The notes beneath the pieces were generated by a model that saw nothing but the letters and a program-made list of their open reading frames with translations, was not told where the DNA came from and did not search any database. A DNA stretch of 64,000 nt, taken from positions 8,886,763 through 8,950,762 of the forward strand of contig VCAZ01000008.1 in the NCBI GenBank assembly GCA_005784505.1, read 5' to 3'. Positions 51,181 through 62,474 of the stretch are shown here, in pieces; the first letter of the stretch is position 1, and every line of letters begins with the position of its first letter. The position numbers were made by a program, and so were the translations under genes. The stretch is from Bagarius yarrelli (lineage: Eukaryota; Chordata; Actinopteri; Siluriformes; Sisoridae).

Positions 51181-52120
51181 AACTCTGATCCCGACTGGAG
51201 GCCAGAGTAGGAAAAAATATATTTGTTAATCTAGCATTGTTGGACTTCTACAGCTAAAGATGTATAGCTTCGGTAAAACATAGCTGTGTTTATAGATGGC
51301 TCACTTTAAGCACATCTTTCATGTGTTAAAATCGATAAAAAACTTACTATTAGATACTTCACTAGCGCATAGGAATAACATAAGTGTGGTTAAGTGGACC
51401 TCCCTCACAACACAACTATGAACAACCGAGATTGTACATTATTCTTGTTTATACATACAATATTTAGCAACATTTTAACATTTTTAACATATTCTGAAAA
51501 TCAGAAAGGAAAATAACACAAAAACAATCGAAAAATGTCAACATCCAATGTGTGTGTGTATGCGTGTGTGTGTGGGAAAGAGAGTGTGCATGTGTGTGTG
51601 AGAGCATACAGTATGTCCAGACGGTTCCTCTTTCTATTATTAATATATTTCTAATATTATTATATACGATAATGTTAGCTGACCCACAAATGCACAACAC
51701 ATTACTTACAGTAATGTTAGCTAGCTTAGTTAGCTAACTAGTTTATTAAAGTGACATTGTGAGATATACTCTTTCACACAGTAGTTATAAATGGCATGGT
51801 TTTTTTCTGTGGTAAAAAAAAAATAATAATAATAAAGATTTTGCTGTGTGAAATAATCGTCATATGGTGTGACATTTAAAATACAGTCTGTGTTTTCCAC
51901 AAAATATTTATTTCTGACAGTCACAGATGATAAGAATCAAAAGTTCCCATGAAATTCTACAGAAAATCAATGCATTTTTGACCTACCTAACATCCTTAAA
52001 ATATATAAAAGCTATGTTAAACATTTGAATTTCATGATATCAATAACATGTTTTTCAAGGAATAACTGGAATATAAAAGGTTAACAACTTTTAATTATAA
52101 AGATATTGCTGAAAAGATTT
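51181..52120. other. Unique sequence with a GT microsatellite
   Basis: A GT run with GAGA interruptions lies at 51548-51600. The opposing frames that read through it are artefacts. Nothing else was recognised. Confidence 0.4.
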
Positions 52121-52125
52121 CCGGG

Positions 52126-52365
52126 TGCGTTGCTCTGCCGGGCCACCGGAGGACTTTCGGTGTCAATGCTGTAGACCATATACTTAATGTTTGTTTATGC
52201 TGTCATGTGAGGCTCCCCGTCCGGTCGTTGGTTAATTGTTGTATTCAGGTGCTTCTAATTTAAGTTAATGTGCTCCTTTTATTTAAGTATATAGCCCTTT
52301 TGTTTTCTTGTCCCTTGTGAGATATTGTTACCTGTGCCGCTGTCTGGTGAGTCTACATTTGTGTT
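52126..52365 (+). mobile_element. LTR-like repeat unit, second copy
   Basis: TCCGGGTGCGTTGCTCTGCC, GGGCCACCGGAGGACTTTCG, TGTAGACCATATACTTAATG, TTGGTTAATTGTTGTATTC and TATTTAAGTATATAGCCC follow the same order as 23103-23521. The left boundary is not clear, and the right side runs into AAGTC repeats. Confidence 0.5.
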
Positions 52366-52545
52366 CAAGTCCAAGTCAAGTCAAGTCAGGTAACAAAGTC
52401 AAAGTCCAAGTCAAAGTCAAGTTAAAGTCAAATCAAAATCAAGTCAAGTGAGGTCCAGTCAATTCATGTCATGTCAAACTCAAGTAACAAAGTCAAGTCT
52501 AGTCAAGTAACAAAGTCAGGCCAAAGTCAATTCAAGTCACTTGTT
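52366..52545 (+). repeat. Degenerate (CAAGT)n / AAGTCA minisatellite
   Basis: Words CAAGTCAAGTCA, AAAGTCCAAGTCAAAG and AAGTAACAAAGTCA recur without a strict period over about 180 bp, directly after the LTR-like unit. Confidence 0.85.
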
Positions 52546-52975
52546 TATTGTTTTGTGTCAATTTGAGTTCATGTCAGTGGATTTGTAACAATTGCTAGAA
52601 AATCACCTCACCAGGCCATTTTTAATCTAACTTATACATCTAAGGGTTAAAAAAAATAACATTAATATTAATGTGTTAAATAATATTTCCGCTTTAAATT
52701 GTTTAAAGGATTTAACAACCAAGCAATTAATAGTATTAAACCAGTGATAAATGTAACACCTAATTAACACTTTAACACTAATTAATGTTTTAACCAGGAA
52801 CAGCTGGAACAACTATAATTCAATAATGTTTATTTGGTCTATTCTCAAAAAAAGTCTACATTATGTCATATAAATCAGACATTATAAAAAATTGATTATT
52901 TTGTGAATGTAAGTATTAATAAAAAGTAAGTTATTTAGTAATTTTTAAACAATTATAATACATTTTTTTCATATT
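52546..52975. other. AT-rich unique sequence
   Basis: Nothing recognised. Confidence 0.4.
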
Positions 52976-52980
52976 CCGAA

Positions 52981-53205
52981 CAAGAACCTCCATGAAGACA
53001 TGCCATGTTCAGGTTGGTGTTGAAAAACTCGAGTGTCCTGCACAGAATCCGGATTCTGACACAACCTCTTCAAACTGTGGACCTTTGGGATGAACTGCAA
53101 CATTGATTGCACCCCAGAGCTCCTCACCTCAACATTAGCACCTGATCTCACTAATACTATTGTATTAACCAAATAAACCAAATCTGAACTAGGATGCTCA
53201 GGAAA
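52981..53205 (+). pseudogene. Tc1-C transposase C-terminal remnant
   Basis: Translation of the plus strand gives SMKTCHVQVGVEKLECPAQN then PDSD. This is the pattern near the second half of the DDE domain in Tc1-like transposases, where S-P-D-L-N-P-x-E normally follows. The E-containing motif is lost after a frame disruption. The downstream text TCACCTCAACATTAGCACCT and GATCTCACTAATACT aligns with the copy at 59311. Only the last fifth of the gene is present. Confidence 0.7.
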
Positions 53206-53415
53206 CACATGGTGAGAAAGTCATGAGTCAGACCTTTATTGTTTCAGTGTAGGAATAGGATTAGACACTCAGAGTAACCCTTACAACAAAATACCAAAAA
53301 AAAAATCACCCAGCATTTAAGGGTTTTCGACCTACTTTCGTTCAACTAGGTTTGATACAGCAGGAGTGTTTCCCATCAGCATTCTCACAGCATCTGATGT
53401 GCAATAACATTAACA
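53206..53415. other. Unique sequence
   Basis: Nothing recognised. Confidence 0.4.
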
Positions 53416-53416
53416 A

Positions 53417-53663
53417 GCGTTGCCAGATTTCATTTTAACTATATCTCCGAACACAAAAGTTCTTCAATCAGAGAAAAGAGACTTTTTTTTTTCTTAGGCT
53501 TTGCACATGCATTTCTGATGTACAGATATTACAGAAAAAAACTCTCTTAGATTTTTTAACATTTTGATTATATAATAATTAAAAAATAATAATTATTGGA
53601 TCTGTTAGACAATGATTTTTTTTTTTTTTATGTATGCATAAAAAAACATCAATGGCAACCCTG
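53417..53663. mobile_element. Candidate MITE with GTTGCCAGAT-type ends
   Basis: The left side reads GCGTTGCCAGATTTC and the right side AATGGCAACCCTG, partly inverted to each other and like the ends of the 33083-33284 MITE. The 247-bp body is AT-rich and non-coding. Confidence 0.45.
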
Positions 53664-54235
53664 TTCTGTTATTAACTGTCCTGTTTGCTGCTCCTCCCTT
53701 GAGTATGGATCAGCTTGTTTCCTGCCCCAATGGGCATCTATTATCTCTTATTGCAAATCCAATATAAGCACTAGGTGCAATAATAACTGTATGAAGTCTA
53801 ATTGAGCAACGAGTGTTATATTCCATGTTTGCATAAGCAATTTAATGAAATGAAACCTGTTTATTAACAATTATAAGTTGGTTGAAAGAAAATAAAAAAA
53901 AATAGAATTGTGAATTGGTTATTTTTTATTTAAATATATTTAGCTGATACGCAGTTAAACAATTCATAATATAATTTTATATTTTTGATGTAGTAGTTTT
54001 TTTATTTTTATTTGCTACGATTCGTTGTGATTCAGATTTCTTTAACACATGACTGCCAAATGAGTACGTCTATATGTGTTGAAGTGTGTGTAGCTGACGT
54101 GTGTTTTCCTCAGCAGCTGGCTGGCTTTGTTCTGTTCACTTTTCCTTTATACTGATTTACACTTCAGTGTATCTAAGGTCTAGTGCTTTTTTTTTTAATC
54201 TTCCTACTGGGCTCCAATTAAGACTGAGAGAAACA
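53664..54235. other. AT-rich unique sequence
   Basis: Small frames only. Nothing recognised. Confidence 0.38.
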
Positions 54236-54239
54236 TTAA

Positions 54240-54660
54240 TGAACAAGTTCTCAGTGTCTGGTCTACCTCACCGCTGCTCTATTTATTGGAGCGCTTGGGG
54301 GGACACATGGTCTCGTTTCAGACGTGCAATTTCTTCCTTTATCAAATTAAATATGTGCAATTGATGTTTTTCTAAACATTGGTGACCTTGCTGCGAGCGA
54401 TAGATGTCCCAGACATTTGGATCTCTTTCTTTGTACACACCGTCTGCTCCTCCTTTCTCGTTCTTCTTTACGTAGGATTTCATTTACTTCGTTTGCCCAG
54501 AAGCCACATTTAAAAGTTTCTCGGCTGACTGGAAAAGAAAAAAAGAAGCGGTCGAGGGATGCTGGGAGGGATGAGTCCCTCCGTAGAGACGCACATGCTT
54601 CAAAGTGCTGGTCAGAGGATAAAAGGCTGATCGGTGTAGCTGAGCTTTCTCTCATTCTCT
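54240..54660. other. Mixed-composition block with overlapping frames
   Basis: Frames of 102 and 66 codons lie on the minus strand and 81 on the plus strand. Minus-strand residues are rich in Arg, Lys and Glu in part. No family was recognised. It may be a transposon or gene fragment too old to identify, or a conserved non-coding block. Confidence 0.22.
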
Positions 54661-54892
54661 AAAGAAGAAGAACTGTCTTTTTTTGTTCTTCTGTACTACA
54701 CTAATTCCTTTATTCCCTTTGAGCTCAATATGAAACCCAACTGTGATTTTGATTTATGTCTTCAGAGTCGTCAGCCGATTCAAAATACCAGGAATGAAAA
54801 GCATGGACAAGATTTCCTGAAATAAAAGCTTTTTGCCTACTTTTCTTTAAAATCTTAAAAAAAAAAAAAAGCTCACGAAAGCGTTATATAGC

Positions 54893-56020
54893 AACAGTAC
54901 AAGCCAAATTCCACAAACGTTGAAGTGGGTCTTTTTTTTATTTAAATAAAATGAAAACTCAAAGACTTTTAAATCATTTGAGCCACTATTTTATTCACAA
55001 TAGACCATAGATAACATAAAATAAAATTTTTCAAATTTTATCCAATAAATGAGCTCATTTCAAATTTGATGTTTGCTACACGTCTCAAAATAGTTGGGAC
55101 AGCATGATTGCCATGATGCAACATCTCCTCTTCGTTACAAAACAGTTTGAAGGAGTCTGGGCATCGAGGTTATGAGTTTGATATTAGAATTTGGTCCCAT
55201 TCATGCCTGATACAGATTTCCAGCTGCTGAAGAGTTTGTGGTTGTATTATTCGCTTAATCATGTGTCAAATGTTCTCTATGGGTGAAAGATCTGGACTGC
55301 AGGCAGGTGAATTCAGCAGCTGGACTCTACTATTCTACTACGAAGCCATGCAGTTGTAATAGCTGCAGTATGTGGTTTTTCATTGTCCTGCTGAAATACA
55401 CAAGTCTTTCTTAAAACAGACATCTGGAAAAAAGTATATGTTGTTTTAAAACCTTTATATACCTTCCAGCATTCGTAGTTCCTTTCAAAATATGAAAGCT
55501 GCCCATACGGTATGCACTCGTGCATCCCTATACCATCAAAGATGCTGGAGTACTGAACTCTGATGACACACAGAAAAGTCTCCCTCCTCATTAGTCCGGT
55601 GGACACCGCATTCATGATTTCCAATTAGAATGTCAAATTAGAAGTTCTTTGAATCAGTCCATTTTAAATGAGTCTTGGAACACAGGACAAACGGCGGCTT
55701 TGCTTTAAATGATATGTTACTTTTTGAGGCTTTGGTGGTCAATTGTGTTTACATCGTTTTTAAAGTATTCGACAATCTTTTTACCAACCCTTTTACAGAT
55801 TACAGAGCCTCTGCTTATCTTTACTTCTGAGTGACTCTGCCTCTAACACATCCCTTTTATAGCTAATTATGTTACAGACCTGATGTTAATTAACTTAATT
55901 AGTTGCTAAATGTTCTTCTAGCTAAATCTTTATTAAAATGTATTGCTTTTTCAGCCTATCATTGCCTGGTACCAACTTTTTTAAGACTTGTAGTGAGTAA
56001 AATTTCCCAGAATTCATTTT
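54893..56020 (-). mobile_element. Tc1-B: Tc1-like element, internally deleted
   Basis: The left side (54900-55110) holds the long terminal region with AAATAAAATGAAAACTCAAA, TATTTTATTCACAATAGACC and TGAGCTCATTTCAAATTTG. The sequence then reads as reverse transposase. The right side has GCTAATTATGTTACAGACC and GTACCAACTTTTTTAAGACT, which mirrors CGTCTCAAAATAGTTGGGAC on the left. The ends are imperfect and no exact TA duplication could be assigned. Confidence 0.78.
55100..55835 (-). pseudogene. Tc1-B transposase pseudogene
   Basis: The minus-strand frame at 55313-55624 reads GMHECIPYGQLSYFERN, CWKVYKGFKTTYTFFQMSVL, CVFQQDNEKPHTAAITTAW and LRSRIVESS. The FQQDN-KPHTA block carries the second catalytic Asp of the Tc1/mariner DDE domain. 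The third catalytic residue region is damaged downstream. At the gene start the expected ATG (near 55816-55818) reads ATA on the coding strand. A large central part of the gene is missing between about 55740 and 55760. It cannot make an active transposase. Confidence 0.8.
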
Positions 56021-56428
56021 GGGGTGTGGAAAAGCAGTTTTAGCGTATGTTTGGAAAAAGAGCAACAAAATGGACAAAGGATAGGAAAGTTAATTGTAAA
56101 TAAAAGGTCATGTAATTATTATTTTTAGCAGCAATACAGTGTACAGCGTGACTACCTGCACCATCCTTTTTTGTCTGAGGGGTGTCACAACGATGACGTA
56201 GCGATGACAGATGGGTGACGTGCATTAAAGCATCCCAATCCTGCACGTCAACGCATTTGTTCCCTGGTGCAATTTATCAACTAAATTGCACAATTTTGGA
56301 CATGCAATTTTGAACAGCCTAGTGTGGCTACTGTGACGGGGCCTTACGTCTTTCCACTAAGCATGGCTGTTGTTTTTTAAATCATTTAATAACAATAGTA
56401 TTAGTGGGATTAATTAGTATTCAGTTTA
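56021..56428. other. Unique sequence, nothing recognised
   Basis: No recognisable elements. Confidence 0.4.
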
Positions 56429-56430
56429 TT

Positions 56431-56530
56431 CCATAGGTGTTTAGAGGGATTGAGTCAGATTCTGGGACACACCATATCCTCACGGAACACAGGGGTTTTC
56501 TGCACAGGGTCATTGTCTCTATAGTTCTAC
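56431..56530 (-). mobile_element. Tc1-C transposase fragment, reverse
   Basis: CATAGGTGTTTAGAGGGATT, GAGTCAGATTCTGGGACACA and CATATCCTCACGGAACACAG, then TTTTCTGCACAGGG, match the reverse of a Tc1-like transposase region. About 100 bp, diverged. Confidence 0.45.
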
Positions 56531-56710
56531 TATATATATATTATATAAAATCTAATAATGTAATGCTACAACAAACAAAGACATTTAAGTGATTTCAGAC
56601 TAATCATACTATAAAAATAATATAATTAATGATTAACCCTATATCTAATTCAAATCAACACTTTCCACAGACCAAGAGGCTAGTTTTGGTTTATTCTTCA
56701 GAAGGCTTTA

Positions 56711-56896
56711 AAGGAAGTTGGTAGCTTAGTGATTAAGGTGTTGGAATACTTACTAGAAGATTTTTTTGTTTGATTCCCAGCGCCACCAAGTTACCACTGC
56801 TGGGCCCCTGAGTAAGGCCCTTAACCTCCAGTTGCTCAGGTGTATAAATGTAAGTAACTCTGGAAAAGCGTGACTGCCAAATGCTGTAAATGTAAA
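56711..56896 (+). mobile_element. SINE-A, full length
   Basis: AAGTTGGTAGCTTAGTGATT, TTTGATTCCCAGCGCCACC, CTGCTGGGCCCCTGAGTAAG, CAGTTGCTCAGGTGTATAAA and GCCAAATGCTGTAAATGTAA. Confidence 0.92.
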
Positions 56897-58645
56897 GGAA
56901 CAATGTTAGACATCATGTTTTTGCATCACCTCGTGTGCCATTGCTGTGTTCTTGAAATGAATTACAGGCTTGTTATTAATTCACCAATCAGTGCATTCTT
57001 TTTTTTAATCCATGCTGAATAGTGAGTAATTTTGTGTTCTTCAGTATTATAATAGAAATCAGGAGGTGAAGCATAATATCTAGCAAAAGAACAAAACAAA
57101 CAGAAACCCATGGCATGAAACATTCTTTGAACTTGAGATTCAGATCTAAGAGTCAGATTTGTGTGCGCATGCATGCGTGTGTGTGCGTGTGTACAGAGCC
57201 GTGCCTTGTTAAAATCAACTTTTTGATCCTGCATGTATATGAAGTCTCACAGTAAGAACGACTTATTTCCATGACAAATCTGTTTGTTGGAAAAAAAACA
57301 ACTACAGTTTTTTTTTTCACCTCTAGTTACTTTCTTCTCTTTCACCCGAGTGAAAACTATAAAATCGCTCTGATATATGGGCTACGTCTTAAAGCCTGCG
57401 CAGGTACTGCTGCGTAGACCAACTTATAGCTGTCCCTATGTGGATAAGCATTACTCAAAGTCACTTTCTGCCATGACCGTCTCTTCATCTGAGCAGAAAT
57501 CCAGATCTCATCAGTTTTAATAAACTTGTCATCATGCGAATAGAGCCTTGTATACGTCATATATAACGAAGGATCGTAAAATACGAACCTGATTCAAACG
57601 AGTAGTTGGGAATCGCTGATGAGTTTCACATCCCTGAGTTGGCTTTAAAGCCATATATTGTTCTCCCTAGAGGGTAAGTAAATGTGAATAACCTTCTCTC
57701 CTAATGCGAGTGTCTCTGTTATAGATAGTTGGCCATTTTTGAAAAATGTGCCGTGTCGCCTTCAGCCATTTTTTACACCTTTTCCAGGAGGAAGCGCCTC
57801 CTCCCATGCATGACTCCAACCTTAAGTGTGTACTCTGTCATTTAAATTAACATTATTTATTTCAACCTGTCCCGTCTCTTTTCCATACACTCCTTATTAG
57901 GAGCATCGTCTTTGTGTTCCTGTGTTTCTGGTTCGAATGCACCTGCAGCCACAAAACAGGGGTTTGGGCGAGCTTAGTTATCTTGGCAGCCACACCAATC
58001 AAGGCTGTTTGTGTCAAGCTGTCAGACTCCTTAGCAAGCCAGAAGGAGATGAGTAAAGAGAAAAAGAAATGATTTCTTGCTGAGCAGGAAAAGAATGTAT
58101 TTCTTTTCTTCCTTTTTTTATTTTATTTCTCCCCATGGTTGATCACTGCAGTCACTCTTTCTTTACAAGCCTGTCAGTGCACCATCAGCAGCAGATCCCT
58201 AATATTCTGATTTCATTACCTCCAGCTGAGGATGTGCTGCTTGATATTGGCAGAAAAAGCTTACAGTCAGGGGATCGCAGTGTGTTTGTGTGTTGGGATG
58301 AAGACAAAAGAAAAAAAAAACAACACACAGCCGCCTATTTTTTTTTAACCAAGATCAAGGTCTTATGGAGTCTTGTAGAAAAATGAAGTGATGCCTGGTC
58401 AGAAAGGCAAGACAGTTGATAAAAAACACACTCTTTCTCACACTGGCTCTCCCAAGTCCTCTATCTCTTGAGCACAGATGCAGGTACAAAAGAATCACAA
58501 ATTGTTTTTGGCCTTGGCTCAATAAGCCAATCACTGTCACTAAGCAGAATGATCTCATTCCTATTAAGAGCAGTTGTTGCGTCCAGAATCCAATATCTGG
58601 ACTGTCAGTAATGAAGCAATTGCAGGAGCAGTGGTGTGTGATGGG
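56897..58645. other. Unique sequence, nothing recognised
   Basis: A GT-rich patch lies near 57160-57192. Frames of 60-91 codons on both strands have no recognisable domain. No repeat family was seen. Confidence 0.33.
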
Positions 58646-58648
58646 GTT

Positions 58649-58670
58649 GGGGGGGGGGGGGGGCGGGAGG
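58649..58670 (+). repeat. G-rich tract with a 15-base G run
   Basis: GGGG, TT, fifteen G, C, GGG, A and GG in a row. It can satisfy a four-tract G-quadruplex pattern on the plus strand. Confidence 0.85.
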
Positions 58671-59305
58671 ATTACGGACTATGTGGCATGAGGTAGAGTG
58701 TAACTATTGCAATCCATGACGCAAGGTCTGACTTATTTAAAATAAGCACTACAGGTCATAGATTCTCCATTATTTCTTCTCATAATCTCTCTCTCTTCTT
58801 TTGCTAGTTAGATTAATTTACATTTCTTCTTTCAGGTTAGCATAGTAAGAAATTTAGACTGATAGCAGAAGGTCTGGAGTCTAGATTGGACAACAGAGTG
58901 TCAGACTGACATGTAAAGTCACTACAAAAACAGACCAGACCAGAACAAACCAGCCATAGTTTGTACGAAGGATGCGACAAATAGTTTGAACTGAAATGTG
59001 TGTTGGCAGTGTGTGTACACTACTCTATAATGATAAAGATTCATGCAGTGCTTTTTAATCTCGTTACATCACTTCCTCTTTCTCTGTTTAAGCCGTTTTA
59101 GATTCCTGCCGTCACAGCACCCTGACGTTGATTATAATTACCATCACAACATCATGTTAACACCGTTTCTTACTTAACAAGTAAAGAAAGATGAATTACT
59201 AAGACATTTATTATTACTTATCGTATAGTTCTGCTGTAAAGAAGCAATTAAAGGGACACTCTGAGACCTAAGACATGCATTTATTTATCAGCTAAAAAAT
59301 TGTAT
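58671..59305. other. Unique sequence, nothing recognised
   Basis: No recognisable elements. Confidence 0.38.
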
Positions 59306-59310
59306 ACATG

Positions 59311-59735
59311 CACTATATGGACAAAAGTTTGTGGACATCTAACTAGCACACCCATAACTGTGTTTTTTTTTTTTTCAAACTGCACCATTAGGATTATACT
59401 GCATCATTCAGATTTTCTTCCACTGAAACTAAGAGACTTAAACACTGTTCCAGTATAACAATTCCCCTGTGCACAAAACCCCTGAGCTCCACGAAGAACC
59501 TGACTCAAACACCTTTGGGGTGAACTGAAACACCAACTGCAAGCCAGACCTCCCCACCCATCATTAGTGTCTGATCTCACTAATGTGACTGAATGAACAC
59601 AAATCCCCAAAGTCACACAACCCAATCTAATGAAATACCTGCACAGAAGTGTGGAGGTTATTAAAGGAGAAAGGGGTGGGATTACAGAAGTAGGACATCT
59701 GGAATAGGATGTTAAACTGTAAAGTTTAGAACACA
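59311..59735 (+). mobile_element. Tc1-C, 5' terminus joined to transposase C-terminus
   Basis: It starts with CACTATATGGACAAAAGTTT and GTGGACATCT, the classic end of this Tc1-like family. After about 150 bp it reads the C-terminal transposase region: AACACCTTTGGGGTGAACTG, TCTGATCTCACTAATGTGAC, GAACACAAATCCCCAAAG and AGAAGTGTGGAGGTTATTAA. Most of the gene is deleted, so it is a MITE-like derivative. The far right end is degraded after GGATGTTAAACTG. Confidence 0.72.
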
Positions 59736-60015
59736 AAGCATGGACATGTGCACGCTGAAGAATTATAATCACTGCTATTTATGTGAACTTAAGTTCATGC
59801 CTATATTATTATAGATAAATATATATAGATGCCGATTGTCATAATCTATATATTTGTGCAGGTGATAGTACGCAGCATGTTAGCTGTAATATCTTCCAAA
59901 TTTATTCACTTAAACGGCACCTGGCAATAAAACGAGAAAAAGAAGTCAAATGTCATTGGTTGCTTTACCTGTCAGTCATACGTCCTCTTAGCCATTTAAA
60001 GCGACCAGTCTGTGG
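59736..60015. other. Unique sequence
   Basis: Nothing recognised. Confidence 0.4.
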
Positions 60016-60029
60016 GCCATGGCTACGCT

Positions 60030-60122
60030 AGACTAGTAGACAGGTAGGTAGGTCTGTAGATGGCTGGATGGATGGATGGATGGATGGATGGAGTGATGGA
60101 TGGAGTGATAGATGGATGGAAG
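60030..60122. repeat. (GGAT)n tetranucleotide repeat
   Basis: GGTAGGTA words followed by GGATGGATGGATGG blocks and GGAGTGATGGATGGAGTGA variation. Confidence 0.92.
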
Positions 60123-60535
60123 AAAAAATGTAGGGAAGGAATTAGGTTTAACCCAGGTATCATGTTTTCCTAATGTTTTCCTGTGTCTGCATTTCCTGCA
60201 TTGCGCTGCACCGACCCTATAGAAAAAGCACTGATTTATATACAGCAACTTACACAAACCCTTCGTGTCGGGTTACACCGAGCATTAAAGTGCATGAAAT
60301 TGACTAAACAATGCTTACAAGCGTAATCACGATCTCTCTCTCTCCTTCATTTATTCATCTTAGGTAAAATATACAGCTCTTGCAAGCTATAAGCTATAAT
60401 GCAGCTCCATATTTCTGTCTATTAGGCACACACTCATGCACATTATTGCTGTCGGTGCAGCTCTGAACCCCATGGTGTAGTGTTCATTGTGTAGGTCGGT
60501 TCATATCTCCGTGTACGTGTCTGATCAATAACGAT
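60123..60535. other. Unique sequence, nothing recognised
   Basis: A TC run lies near 60332-60343. No recognisable gene is seen. Confidence 0.38.
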
Positions 60536-60539
60536 TTCT

Positions 60540-61420
60540 TAAAGCTCTTGGTTAATTATAGCCGGACCAAACATACATGGGCGCATGTGAAGAGATACAG
60601 CAGCTACACTGCGTAAACATGACAGCTATGAATTATTTCTTTAAGCGCTAGTCGGCTCTCAGGGGTTTATTTCCTGAATTAGTGCTTTTGTCATGACATT
60701 TTTTTATGCATCAGCGACCGATTCTAATTGCTACCTTTTGATTAGCTGGAAAACAATTTAAAGAGCATTTTATTTAATAGGTATTTTATAAGTGTGTGTT
60801 AATTAAAAACATTTTTTAATAGTTTTTCATAGTTTTAGTGAAAATACTGTTTTATTCTTCAAGCTCATAATAGGCGTAAGTATATTGTTGCTAGTTCATA
60901 GCATGTGTAATAACACAGAAGACGAGATCACCGTCTCATAAAAGTCCCTAATGCTGGATGAATTGTTTATAGCCATTTTACCGTTTAGAGTGAAGCTTTC
61001 CTTAAAAACCTCAGGGTCATCTTGCATAAATTAAAGGTCTCGTGTTGATTTATCTCCTGCCATATTCTACCACTCTCCTCTGACTTTGGATTCTAATTAG
61101 CGCTGGCTTCCTCCTCCAGAGCGTCACCTCAACGGACCGCGCTTCATCTCGGGCGGAAAAAGAAGTCATCACGAATAAGAGGGTCTTAAATTACACCTGT
61201 CACTTTAAACAGCGGGTCGTCTAGGGGGTTCGCAGCATGCTGGGATACCTGTAGGTGGTCTTTCTTTGTTTGAGGGGAAGGTTGGATGCAACAAACAGCG
61301 CACCGGCTGCTTTGAAACGTCCATCTTGCAAGTTCCCCCTCCCGATTTGGTGTGAAGCTCAGCATGGTCAGAAGTAATTCAGGCTCCCACTGGCTCGCTG
61401 CAATCCACAGATGCATAAAT
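60540..61420. other. Best candidate conserved non-coding region
   Basis: Nearly 0.9 kb with no recognised transposon, no long simple repeat and mixed composition. Words such as AGCGCTAGTCGGCTCTC, GATTCTAATTGCTACC, TCTAATTAGCGCTGGC and CTCATAAAAGTCCCTAATG resemble clustered transcription-factor sites. Repeats are abundant elsewhere, so their absence over this length is notable. The 76-codon minus-strand frame at 61186-61416 has no recognisable domain. Confidence 0.33.
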
Positions 61421-61447
61421 GTCTATAATGGAAGAGATGATAATGGA

Positions 61448-61464
61448 AAGAGAGAGAGAGAGAG
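61448..61464. repeat. (GA)n microsatellite
   Basis: Short GA run continuing as GA-rich text to about 61487. Confidence 0.85.
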
Positions 61465-62440
61465 GGAGCAAGAGAATGAGAGAGAACTTAAATGAAGGCG
61501 GATAGATAAAATAGTAAAGCAGTCATGAGGCTCAGTGTGGGCCTTACCCAAGCAGGAAACCAACCACTGCCTGAGGAGAAGATGAAGAGTCAAAGAGGTG
61601 GAGAGGAATGTAGTAGAGTGGTTTTTTTTTACAGACTTCCCTGGTTCACCAGCAGTGAATAGCAAGAGTAGAAAAATGGCAAAGTTCATCGTGTGCTGGT
61701 TCTGTTCAATCTAAAACAGCATACAAAATAAGAAGTAGAGCTGAGAATTTATTAAGGCTACAATATAAGAAAGAATTGTTCCTGAAGGAACACGTAAATT
61801 TCGGTAGTAAGCTTTTTTTCCTTAGCTGGCTAAAGCTAACTAAAAATAGTTATAGTTAGTAATTAAAATAACAGCATGTAAGAGACTGTGTAATCTGATA
61901 TTTTCAGATCAAGTTAAGGGCCTCATTGAAATGTAAAAATAAATCAGATATAAATCGGACGCTTGTTGACGCAAGTCATGCGTTAACTAAAGTGGACCCC
62001 AATAGAGACCTATATACAGTATGTAGGTAGCGATCAATGCTACATTCGTTAAGGCTGCAACAATAGAGCGTAGTTTTTCTAACCTGTAAATATGGTGCGA
62101 AAAGAAAAATACTGAATCATTTTGTCTTCGTCTATTGTGTCCATTGATCATTGCACTGTTTTTACTTCCTTTTCCTACATTGTGTTGTTTTGGCTTGTAT
62201 AGTGTAATGCAGAAATCAGATAGTCAGATTTGATTAAAGATGTAAGCAGGATTCGTTTATAGTCAAAAATCGGAATAAGGCATCGAGTCCAGCGCTGTAA
62301 ATGTGGCATTTGTTTCCAAATGATTCTGTTCGGATGCCATTTAAATAAAAAAACACTTTCTTATATGTTTTATATGAAAACCAAAAAACGCTTTAGGGTT
62401 GTACACTTTGTAAGAAAGCCTATCTGAGGAGTCTGTTTCC
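61465..62440. other. Unique sequence, nothing recognised
   Basis: An 88-codon minus-strand frame (61423-61689) contains a Leu/Ser-rich simple segment from the GA tract. Nothing else was recognised. Confidence 0.36.
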
Positions 62441-62474
62441 CTGTGTGTGTGTGTATGTGTGTGTGTGTGTGTGT
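62441..62474. repeat. (GT)n microsatellite
   Basis: GT run with one A interruption. Confidence 0.93.

Noticed and set aside
61423..61689. 88-codon minus-strand frame with a hydrophobic N-terminus
   Set aside because: The Ser/Leu-rich C-terminal half comes from a GA microsatellite, and no domain or conserved feature is seen.
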